NCBI RefSeq assembly: GCF_003651245.1
Contig: NZ_RAPE01000006.1
Span: 62,001-126,000 of the forward strand
Origin: Roseovarius spongiae
GTDB taxonomy: Bacteria > Pseudomonadota > Alphaproteobacteria > Rhodobacterales > Rhodobacteraceae
Direction of reading: 5' to 3'
Length of the DNA stretch: 64,000 nucleotides
Of the stretch, positions 35,141 through 41,417 are shown in pieces. Position 1 is the first letter of the stretch. The number at the start of each line of letters is the position of its first letter. A program made the position numbers and the translations under genes. The notes beneath the pieces are model-generated. The model searched no databases, was not told where the DNA came from, and saw only the letters and a program-made list of their open reading frames with translations.

Positions 35141-36244
35141 TCACAAGCGCGGCTCGGCGAGAACGGCGGAAAGCTCGACCTCGTCACCGTCGCGGCGCAC
35201 CAGGATCGTGACGGTGTCGCCGGGTGAATGGGCGTCGAGCGCGCTCTCGAGGTCGGCGGACGTGGCGATGGCGCGGCCATTGATGCCGATGATGACGTCG
35301 CCGGGGACGAGCCGCCCGTCGGCGCCCTCGCGCGCGGCGCGCAGGCCGGCCGCCTCGGCGGGCGAACCCGTCGTGACCCCGAGCACGAGCACGCCCTCCA
35401 GCCCCTGCGTCGCGGCGAGCCGGTTGATCCGGTCCTCATGCCGCACGCCAAGGAACGGCGGGCGGTAGGTTCCCGTCGCGACAAGCTGCGGCACCACCCG
35501 GTTGACCGTATCGACCGGCACGGCAAAGCCGATGCCCGCGCTGGTCCCGGACGGGCTGAAGATGGCGGTGTTCACCCCGATCAGCCGCCCGGCGCTGTCG
35601 ATCAGCGGCCCGCCGGAATTGCCGGGATTGATCGCGGCGTCGGTCTGGATGAGCCCTTCGATCGTCCCGCCCCGCGTCGGGATCTCGCGGTCGAGCGCCG
35701 AGACGATCCCGGTGGTCAGCGTCCAGTCCAGCCCGAACGGGTTGCCGATGGCGAACACCGACTGGCCGACCCGGAGCGGGCCGCTTTCCCCTATGGGCAG
35801 CGGCGGCGGGGTGCGCGACCCGGCATCGACGCGCAGCACCGCCAGGTCATGCGCGGGCGCCGTCCCCACCAGCGTGGCGCCGAACAGGCGACCATCGGCA
35901 AGGCGCACCCGCGCCCCGGACGCGCCGGCGATGACATGGTTGTTCGTGACGATATGGCCCCGGTCGTCCCAGACGAATCCCGACCCCGTCCCGCGCGGCA
36001 CGTCGACCGCGCGCCGCGACCACGGGTCGAGCACGCGCTCCTCGGTCGTGATCGACACGACCGAACCGCGCGTCGCCTCGAATAGCGCGATCGTGGTTTC
36101 CTCGCGCGGGGCAAGATCGCCGCGCGGCGCGATGGGGCGCGGCGCCGGATCGGGGCGGAGCGTGTCGAGCAGGAGGAACGCCACGGCGCCCGCTGCAAGA
36201 ACACCGAAGAGAAACGCGCTCAGGCGGCCAGCGTCTCGGAACAT
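35141..36244 (-). CDS. HtrA/DegP-like membrane-anchored serine protease
   Basis: 367 residues. One N-terminal transmembrane helix (LSAFLFGVLAAGAVAFLLL) anchors it with the protease in the periplasm. The trypsin-like domain has the triad His103 (TNNHV), Asp133 (AHDLAVLRVD) and Ser210 (PGNSGGP). A single PDZ domain follows at about 270-362 (FLGVRHEDRINRL to TVTILVRRDGDEVEL). One PDZ and a membrane anchor fit the DegS type, or a short DegP-like quality-control protease. The ATG follows AAGGATCGGT. In other bacteria DegS triggers an envelope stress sigma pathway; whether that holds here is open. Confidence 0.9.
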   Translation of the reverse strand: MFRDAGRLSAFLFGVLAAGAVAFLLLDTLRPDPAPRPIAPRGDLAPREETTIALFEATRGSVVSITTEERVLDPWSRRAVDVPRGTGSGFVWDDRGHIVTNNHVIAGASGARVRLADGRLFGATLVGTAPAHDLAVLRVDAGSRTPPPLPIGESGPLRVGQSVFAIGNPFGLDWTLTTGIVSALDREIPTRGGTIEGLIQTDAAINPGNSGGPLIDSAGRLIGVNTAIFSPSGTSAGIGFAVPVDTVNRVVPQLVATGTYRPPFLGVRHEDRINRLAATQGLEGVLVLGVTTGSPAEAAGLRAAREGADGRLVPGDVIIGINGRAIATSADLESALDAHSPGDTVTILVRRDGDEVELSAVLAEPRL

Positions 36245-36338
36245 ACCGATCCTTTCCCGTTCATCCTTGCCGCCCTGACGCTCCCGGCGATCCCGTCAGT
36301 CGGGCGGCAGGCCTGCATGATCCGTAACCGGATCACCC

Positions 36339-36977
36339 TCACCCTTTCAATGCCGCCTCGTCCTTTGACAGGTCAGTGCGGACCAGCGCCGCGACGAGGC
36401 GCGGGAAATCGGCCTCGCCGACGCGTCCGGCAAGGCCTTTCGCCGTTTTCGGAAGTCCCAGTTTCGCGGCCGTCTGCAGGGCCTTCTTGTCGGCGAAGGG
36501 GTGCAGTTCGGGCCATGCCACCTGCACTTCGCGAAAGAAGATGTCGGCCCCCACGTCCCCGAGGCCATTGAACGTCTTCAGCCGCCGGCGCATTTCGTCG
36601 GCATCCCGGTCCGCCGCCTCGCGCAGCTTCCGCAAATCGCCGTCATACTCCTCGCGCAGCGTTTCCGCCGCTTCGCCGAGGTTCCGGCTGTAGCTTTCGT
36701 CGAAACGCTTGTAGCCGTTCGCTGTCAGCACGTCGACGCGGTCCTGCCAGCTTGCCGCGGCCATCTTGTCCGCCGTGGTCAGCCCCGCGTCGGTCAGCGC
36801 CCGTGCCGCCTGCGTCGCGTTGTCGGTGCTGATCCGCGCGGAATAGAGGATCGCGGCGACGAGCCAGCGGAACAGCGGGCTCGGCGTGTTCTTCGCGATG
36901 TCGATGCCCAACTCGTCGCAATAGGTGCGCCCGTGCCGGTCGAGCAGCCGGTCGATTATCGTGTCGCTGTCTGCCAT
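36339..36977 (-). CDS. HhH-GPD family endonuclease-like protein
   Basis: 212 residues. The helix-hairpin-helix region FNGLGDVGADIFFREVQVAW (about 140-160) and the following HPFADKKAL segment match the fold of endonuclease III-like base-excision glycosylases, with an Asp where those enzymes have the catalytic one. The C-terminal four-cysteine iron-sulfur loop of endonuclease III is absent, as in several short relatives. DNA repair in the cytoplasm is the likely role, but lesion specificity is unknown. It ends 94 bases before the protease gene in the same direction. Confidence 0.72.
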   Translation of the reverse strand: MADSDTIIDRLLDRHGRTYCDELGIDIAKNTPSPLFRWLVAAILYSARISTDNATQAARALTDAGLTTADKMAAASWQDRVDVLTANGYKRFDESYSRNLGEAAETLREEYDGDLRKLREAADRDADEMRRRLKTFNGLGDVGADIFFREVQVAWPELHPFADKKALQTAAKLGLPKTAKGLAGRVGEADFPRLVAALVRTDLSKDEAALKG

Positions 36978-37085
36978 ATCTTCACCGCTGCGCCGCGTGA
37001 CGCCGCCCGGCGGTTGACCTCCTGATCCGACGCGCCGCTTCTCATAACGCTTTCGGGCAGCTTCTCATGATCGCGATCATCGGCA

Positions 37086-37099
37086 TTAAAGCGCTTTAA
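37086..37099. promoter_or_regulatory. Perfect AT-rich palindrome, possible operator
   Basis: TTAAAGCGCTTTAA is a perfect 14-base palindrome between the divergent endonuclease and Crp-type genes. A near copy (TTAAAACACTTTAA) lies at 38325-38338, and I see no other copy in the window. In such GC-rich DNA a protein-binding site is plausible; the binder is unknown. Confidence 0.4.
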
Positions 37100-37174
37100 C
37101 ATCGTCGCACATCCCTCGCAGGGGATGCAGGCGCCGACAGACGCGCGCCGATTCGTGATCGTGCGGTTGTGCAC

Positions 37175-37199
37175 GGAACCCGGCGCGGCCGGCGGTGTT
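37175..37199 (+). promoter_or_regulatory. EcfG-type promoter of the second Crp/Fnr regulator gene
   Basis: GGAAC, 16 bases, TGTT. It ends 35 bases before ATG 37235 but only 14 before ATG 37214, which favours the later start. Confidence 0.75.
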
Positions 37200-37234
37200 G
37201 AACTGCCAACCTCATGAAACATGGTGACGCGCAC

Positions 37235-38017
37235 ATGAACTGCCTGGACCCGATCGATCGGGCGTCGCCCCACACGTCCCTCGCCGCTGCGGTGAAGGCG
37301 GCTTTGCGGGAATGCGATGCGCATCCGGTCGCCTTCGAGAAGGATGTCGATATCCGGCACGAGGGCGACCGGCCGGATTTCGTCTATCTCGTCAAATCGG
37401 GCTGGTTGTGTTCCTACGGGGTCCTCGCCGACGGGCAACGCCAGCTGCTTTGTTTGCACATGGCCGGGGATATCGCCGGCCTGTCCGACCTGGGCGGCTC
37501 TCGGGCGCTGTTTTCACTGCGCAGCCTGCGGGCGTCGGTGGTCTATCCGATCCCGGTGGCGGCGCTGACCTCACCGGCCTTCGTGACGCCCGCCGTGACC
37601 GCGTTCCTATTGCGCAAATCCGCCGAGACGCAGGCGCTTATCATGCGCACACTGGTGGCGGTTGGCCGCATGGGGGCGCGTGAGCGGATCATCTGGCTGC
37701 TGCTGATGCTGCGCGACCGCAATGGCGGCGCCTCTGCAAGCGATGGCATCGAGGTGCCGCTCAACCAGTCCGAACTCGGCGATCTGGTCGGGCTGTCCAA
37801 TGTCTCGGTCAGCAAGACCCTCTGCCAGCTTTCCGACGAAGGCTTCATCGAACGCAAGGGCGGCAGGGTGCTGCTTCGCCGTCCGGCCGAAATGGAGCGT
37901 ATCATCGGTCATGAGCCGATGGGGTTCACGCCGCATCTGTCCGGGGACAGCGAACCGGCCCACGGCGTCGGCGACATGACATGGCGCGCGGCAGGGCCGC
38001 TGGGCCAACACGATTGA
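37235..38017 (+). CDS. Crp/Fnr family transcriptional regulator
   Basis: 260 residues if begun at ATG 37235. The in-frame ATG 37214 is too close to the promoter to leave a leader. The sensor beta-barrel (VDIRHEGDRPDFVYLVKSGWLC, LLCLHMAGDIAGLSDLGG) is followed by the dimer helix and a winged helix with PLNQSELGDLVGLSNVSVSKTL as recognition region and EGFIERKGGRVLLRRP as wing. The FNR iron-sulfur cysteines are missing. It is the only regulator in the window with an EcfG-type promoter, so it could relay the stress response to secondary targets. The palindrome at 37086 is a candidate site for itself. Confidence 0.85.
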   Translation: MNCLDPIDRASPHTSLAAAVKAALRECDAHPVAFEKDVDIRHEGDRPDFVYLVKSGWLCSYGVLADGQRQLLCLHMAGDIAGLSDLGGSRALFSLRSLRASVVYPIPVAALTSPAFVTPAVTAFLLRKSAETQALIMRTLVAVGRMGARERIIWLLLMLRDRNGGASASDGIEVPLNQSELGDLVGLSNVSVSKTLCQLSDEGFIERKGGRVLLRRPAEMERIIGHEPMGFTPHLSGDSEPAHGVGDMTWRAAGPLGQHD

Positions 38018-38053
38018 CCTCGGTCGGACAGCCGGGCCGCATTAGGTCCGCGC

Positions 38054-38081
38054 GGAGGCTACGCCGATCAGCGTAGCCTCC
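38054..38081. terminator. Terminator-like hairpin after the second Crp/Fnr gene
   Basis: GGAGGCTACGC, loop CGATCA, and its exact complement, 37 bases past the stop at 38017. There is no T-run after it, so it may stabilise the transcript end rather than terminate. Confidence 0.45.
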
Positions 38082-38324
38082 TGCCCCGTAACCAGCCGGA
38101 AAACATACCGTTTACCATCTCTCGGGAAACCTGACGGTCACCGAGCCTTCAAAATTACCCGCCTTCCGTCCGGCGCGGGCGCCACAATCTGCAGGTTGAA
38201 ACCTCGCCCCGCAGACCGTTCTGCTATGCTCGACGTCGGGGAGGGACTTTGCACGATCGTCGGGCGCTTGTCAGAATCATCCACTCCGACCGCTGCACGG
38301 TCCGAAATCTTCGCACCGGTTTCA

Positions 38325-38338
38325 TTAAAACACTTTAA
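38325..38338. promoter_or_regulatory. Imperfect copy of the AT-rich palindrome
   Basis: TTAAAACACTTTAA differs from the perfect palindrome at 37086-37099 by two A/G changes. It lies between two convergent genes, where an operator would be unexpected, so the match may be a coincidence or belong to an unseen small RNA. Confidence 0.3.
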
Positions 38339-38452
38339 GACATCTGCCGAGACGCAGAGATGGGATGACGCCGCAAGAGAGGCGGCGACCGGGCCGGGGT
38401 ACCGGGGCGCCGTCGCGCCCCAGCAACCCTTGTTGATCGCCGCGGGCTTCTC

Positions 38453-39094
38453 TTACGACCGCGCCCCGGCCTCAACGGGCTGAACGCGCAGATTGTTCTG
38501 GACATGCTGAACGCCCGATACCGAGTCGACGCAATCTTCGGCGCCGCGCTTGGCGCGGCGCGAATCCACCGTACCGTCAAGCGTCACCTCACGGTCCTGC
38601 ACGGAAACGGAGATCTCGGTCGCGTCGACCACTGCATCGTCGGTCAGCCGGTCGTGCACGTCTTCCTCGATGCGCGCATCGGAACGGACATAGCCCTTCG
38701 GCCCGCGACCGCGGTGATCCGCCTCGCGGCGCGCCTCTGCGGCCTCGTCTCCGAACCACGACGCGATCTCGTCGCCCGCGCGGTCGAACATGTCGCGTTC
38801 CCGCCGGTCCTGCGGCGGCATTCCGCGCCGACCCCCGCCCCAATGCGGCGGCGCGCTCGGGCCATAGCCGGCCTCGGGCATCGCGTAGGGATCGTAATTC
38901 GCGCCGGGATAGGGCGGCGGCAGGTAGGGCCAGCCGTAGCCCGCGCCGAACAGCGCGCCGCGGGCATCGCCGCCCGGTTCGCGCCAGGCGCGTTCATCCT
39001 CGCGTGGATATTCATGGCGCTCGCGCGGGTGATTGCGCCGGGCAAGTTCCGCGCGCGCCTCCTCTTCCGTCATCTGATCAAGTCGCCTTGCCAT
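38453..39094 (-). CDS. BON-domain protein with a Gly/Pro-rich N-terminus
   Basis: 213 residues. The first half is low-complexity and rich in Arg, Gly, Pro and Tyr, beginning with MARRLDQMTEEEARAELARR. The C-terminal BON domain (about 137-205) contains RIEEDVHDRLTDDAVVDATE, VTLDGTVDSRRAKR and VQHVQNNLRV. BON domains bind phospholipid surfaces and occur in osmotic-shock proteins such as OsmY. No signal peptide is visible, so location is unclear. A close paralogue lies at 45132-45875. AGGAGG precedes the ATG and an EcfG-type promoter lies 52 bases upstream. Confidence 0.82.
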   Translation of the reverse strand: MARRLDQMTEEEARAELARRNHPRERHEYPREDERAWREPGGDARGALFGAGYGWPYLPPPYPGANYDPYAMPEAGYGPSAPPHWGGGRRGMPPQDRRERDMFDRAGDEIASWFGDEAAEARREADHRGRGPKGYVRSDARIEEDVHDRLTDDAVVDATEISVSVQDREVTLDGTVDSRRAKRGAEDCVDSVSGVQHVQNNLRVQPVEAGARS

Positions 39095-39146
39095 GTCGAT
39101 CCTCCTTTCCTCTGCCGGCCGAATTGACCGGCGGTCGTATGAGAAA

Positions 39147-39172
39147 AACAGACGCGGCCCGGAAAATGTTCC
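39147..39172 (-). promoter_or_regulatory. EcfG-type promoter of the first BON gene
   Basis: Minus strand GGAAC, 17 bases, TGTT, 52 bases before the ATG at 39094. Confidence 0.78.
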
Positions 39173-39209
39173 TGCGTCCCGGCTACCGAAGCGCCGCCAG
39201 GGGCCGCTT

Positions 39210-39827
39210 TCAGCGGTCCAGCTTCTCCTTCAGCTCGCGCTCGATTTGGCGCCGGCCCCACCATGAACGGATCTGTTTCGCATAAAGCGTGCGCGGAACG
39301 ACCCGCCGGCCCCCGTCGTCTGCGGATAGATCGAATTCCCGCCGCGCCGCGACGACGCTCGAGGTGGCGGCGGTGATGGCCGCGACGCGGATCTCGATGC
39401 TTTCGGTCTGATCGCCGGTCGGCGCATCGGGGTTGCTGTTGTGCGCCCGGCTCAGCAGGTCGTCGAGGCTGCCGATATCCACGTATCCACCGCTGTCGAG
39501 CGGCCCCTGAAGCGTGGAATCGTAGGTCGACGCCAGGTCGTGTTCATCGATCTCGTTGCGGTCGATGACAGATGCCTCGCCCCGGACTTCCGAGGATTGC
39601 AGGGTGAGCATGATCTCGAGGATGTAGATGCTCTCGAACCCGAGATTGCTGACGAAAATGCGCGGGTTCGCGCGGCTGGTCCCGCCGGTATAGATCAGGA
39701 TTTCGCTCTGCCGCTGGCGGCGGAAGCTCGACACGAAGATTTGAAGGTAGACGATCCAGATGAAGGCGGTGACGATGCCGCCCGCCGCCTGGATCGACGC
39801 AGAATGCTCGCTCAGCCAAGACCACAT
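39210..39827 (-). CDS. Single-pass membrane protein, unknown function
   Basis: 205 residues from ATG 39827 (AAGGAAAG upstream). An N-terminal transmembrane helix (IQAAGGIVTAFIWIVYLQIFV) is followed by a soluble domain of about 170 residues with the phrases ILIYTGGTSRANPRIFVSNLG and IYILEIMLTLQSSE. The family is conserved but uncharacterised as far as I can tell. The C-terminus is basic and helical (RRQIERELKEKLDR). It starts 67 bases after the small membrane protein gene and is probably on the same transcript. Confidence 0.7.
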   Translation of the reverse strand: MWSWLSEHSASIQAAGGIVTAFIWIVYLQIFVSSFRRQRQSEILIYTGGTSRANPRIFVSNLGFESIYILEIMLTLQSSEVRGEASVIDRNEIDEHDLASTYDSTLQGPLDSGGYVDIGSLDDLLSRAHNSNPDAPTGDQTESIEIRVAAITAATSSVVAARREFDLSADDGGRRVVPRTLYAKQIRSWWGRRQIERELKEKLDR

Positions 39828-39894
39828 CACGCGCTTTCCTTCTTCGGGGCCACACCTGCCGCACGCCTCGCCGCGTGGGTGCCTCCCCAAGGCA

Positions 39895-40227
39895 TCATGA
39901 CACGATGACCCACACGAGGATCAACGCCAACAGCGCCAGCGCGACGACCGCCGCGACCGCCATCCACGCACCGCGCCGCGAACCGGACCCGCCGGCGCTG
40001 ACCGGACGCGGACCTTGCGCCGATTCTGCGCTGTCGGGACGCGCGTCGACCTCGTGGCGGCGCGCGGTGCGCACTTCCTCGCTGCCGGGGGTGGCGCCCC
40101 CGGCCTCGGCGTCGGTGCCGAGAGGCGCGGCCGCGGGATCGGGAAACCCGACCTTGTCGCCGGCCTTTCCGCTGTCGATGTCCTCGCGAAGCCTCGCGGC
40201 GTGCTCGGGGTCCTTCTTGTCGCTCAA
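39895..40227 (-). CDS. Small C-tail membrane protein with TTG start
   Basis: 110 residues. The only start with a proper ribosome site (GGAGAG eight bases upstream) is TTG at 40227; it also fits the promoter at 40283-40307. The N-terminal 80 residues are charged and disordered-looking (LSDKKDPEHAARLREDIDSG), and the last 25 form one hydrophobic helix (AWMAVAAVVALALLALILVW). I know no family function. The architecture suggests a stress-induced inner-membrane protein with a cytoplasmic tail. Confidence 0.6.
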   Translation of the reverse strand: MSDKKDPEHAARLREDIDSGKAGDKVGFPDPAAAPLGTDAEAGGATPGSEEVRTARRHEVDARPDSAESAQGPRPVSAGGSGSRRGAWMAVAAVVALALLALILVWVIVS

Positions 40228-40282
40228 GGCGGCTCTCCTATCGTCGGGCGCGGCGGCAGGGTCCGCCGCGGTTCCCTTCCGA

Positions 40283-40307
40283 AACCTCCGCGTCACGGAT
40301 AGGTTCC
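40283..40307 (-). promoter_or_regulatory. EcfG-type promoter of the small C-tail membrane protein gene
   Basis: Minus strand GGAAC, 16 bases, GGTT, 55 bases before the TTG start. Confidence 0.65.
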
Positions 40308-40381
40308 GGCAGAGCGGACCGGGTGGATGTGGTCGGAACCGTACAGTCCGCGGCGCCGGAGCGCATTGCGCGGACATCTGC

Positions 40382-40407
40382 GGAACCGGGGTGACGGGTA
40401 ACGGGTT
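40382..40407 (+). promoter_or_regulatory. EcfG-type promoter of the 76-residue ESFPASDPP protein gene
   Basis: GGAAC, 17 bases, GGTT, 32 bases before the ATG at 40440; divergent from the site at 40283-40307. Confidence 0.65.
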
Positions 40408-40439
40408 GCGTCGACACCACGTTGCTGAGGAGCCCGGCC

Positions 40440-40670
40440 ATGCGCGCGCGACAAGTTGCTGCATTCTCGTTCGGCTTCCTACTGGCCGCGCTGTTCTTCG
40501 GCGCGTCCCGGCGAAGCCCTTTCCCCTCCGCCACGCCGGCGAAACCGGACGGAAACCGCGTCCGCGTCGCCGGCCGGCGCGAAATGGCCGACCCGCCGCG
40601 ACACTGGGACGAGGTCGACGAGGCCGTGGACGAATCCTTTCCGGCCAGCGATCCCCCCGCGAACTACTAG
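40440..40670 (+). CDS. Small protein with C-terminal DESFPASDPP motif
   Basis: 76 residues from an ATG with GAGGAG nine bases upstream. An N-terminal hydrophobic helix (VAAFSFGFLLAALFFGA) is followed by a basic linker. The C-terminal WDEVDEAVDESFPASDPPA is a short motif I recognise from many small uncharacterised alphaproteobacterial proteins, often next to stress genes. Its function is not known. The helix could be a membrane anchor or a signal peptide. Confidence 0.65.
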   Translation: MRARQVAAFSFGFLLAALFFGASRRSPFPSATPAKPDGNRVRVAGRREMADPPRHWDEVDEAVDESFPASDPPANY

Positions 40671-40721
40671 GCTTCCTTACGCGCGGAACGCAGTACGGGA
40701 ACGCACCCAAAGCGCCATTGC

Positions 40722-40746
40722 GGAACTCAGCCCTGCCGGCAGTGTT
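40722..40746 (+). promoter_or_regulatory. EcfG-type promoter of the YciF-like gene
   Basis: GGAAC, 16 bases, TGTT, 43 bases before the ATG at 40790. Confidence 0.78.
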
Positions 40747-40789
40747 CGCCTCTTACTACTTGCACTGATCAGTAAAAGGGAGGCTTCAG

Positions 40790-41293
40790 ATGGCCCTGTT
40801 CTCAAAAGACATCCAGACCATTAACGACCTGTTCGTTCATACGCTTCAGGATATCTACTACGCCGAGAAGAAAATCGAGAAAGCCCTGCCCAAGATGATC
40901 GAGAAGGCCTCGGCCGGTCCCTTGAAAGATGGGTTCTCGGAGCATCTCGAAGAGACGCACGGTCACGTGTCCCGTCTTGAGCGGGTGTTCGAGATGCACG
41001 GCGAGACACCGAAGACCGTGACCTGCCCCGCAATCGACGGGATCGTGAAAGAAGCGGAAGACATCTCCGGCGAGATCACGGATGCCGAGGTGCTCGACGC
41101 CGCGCTCGCAGCCGCCGCGCAGGCCGTCGAACATTACGAGATCGCCCGCTATGGCGCGCTCGTCGCATGGGCGCGGGAGCTTGGGCGCGATGATTGTGCG
41201 CAGGTGCTCGAAGAAACGCTCTCCGAGGAGAAGGCCGCCGACTCCAAACTGACGGAGCTCGCGGAACAGCGGCTGAACCGGAAGGCCGCATAG
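40790..41293 (+). CDS. YciF/DUF892 ferritin-like protein
   Basis: 167 residues of a four-helix bundle. The start INDLFVHTLQDIYYAEKKIEKALPKM is diagnostic of the DUF892 family, to which E. coli YciF belongs. Helix residues that could bind a di-iron site are visible in DIYYAEK, HLEETHGH, AVEHYEIARY and ETLSEEKAAD. YciF crystals show a ferritin-like dimer; the biological role is thought to be in general stress, but no reaction is proven. AGGGAGG precedes the ATG and a strong terminator follows. Confidence 0.88.
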   Translation: MALFSKDIQTINDLFVHTLQDIYYAEKKIEKALPKMIEKASAGPLKDGFSEHLEETHGHVSRLERVFEMHGETPKTVTCPAIDGIVKEAEDISGEITDAEVLDAALAAAAQAVEHYEIARYGALVAWARELGRDDCAQVLEETLSEEKAADSKLTELAEQRLNRKAA

Positions 41294-41309
41294 CAGGCGC
41301 ATGATCTGT

Positions 41310-41348
41310 AGCCGCCGCGCCTTTCGGGCGCGGCGGCTGCAATTTTTT
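41310..41348 (+). terminator. Rho-independent terminator of the YciF-like gene
   Basis: A 12-base-pair stem (AGCCGCCGCGCC with its exact complement) and TTTCG loop, followed by GCAATTTTTT, 17 bases after the stop codon at 41293. It is the clearest intrinsic terminator in the window. Confidence 0.9.
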
Positions 41349-41417
41349 GTCTCGGTCGTCTGGGGCGCGGACGGATCGCCGGGCGGTTGTTGCCGACAGG
41401 CTCGGACCAGGTGCCAG

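Larger units (their letters stand above)
38018..38452. other. Intergenic region with a hairpin and a palindrome-like box
   Basis: 435 bases between convergent genes. A perfect 11-base-pair hairpin (arms 38054-38064 and 38071-38081, loop CGATCA) lies shortly after the Crp-type stop but has no T-run. The box TTAAAACACTTTAA is at 38325-38338. An open frame at 38196-38483 has no ribosome site and is not called. I recognise no RNA gene. Confidence 0.5.

Noticed and set aside
35134..35153. Hairpin between the BrkB-like and HtrA-like genes as a terminator
   Set aside because: An 8-base-pair GC stem exists, but it overlaps the protease coding end and has no T-run; too weak to annotate as a terminator.
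38196..38483. 95-codon plus-strand frame between the Crp-type and BON genes
   Set aside because: No ribosome site, no recognisable sequence, and its end overlaps the 3' part of the BON gene; it looks like a chance frame in GC-rich DNA.
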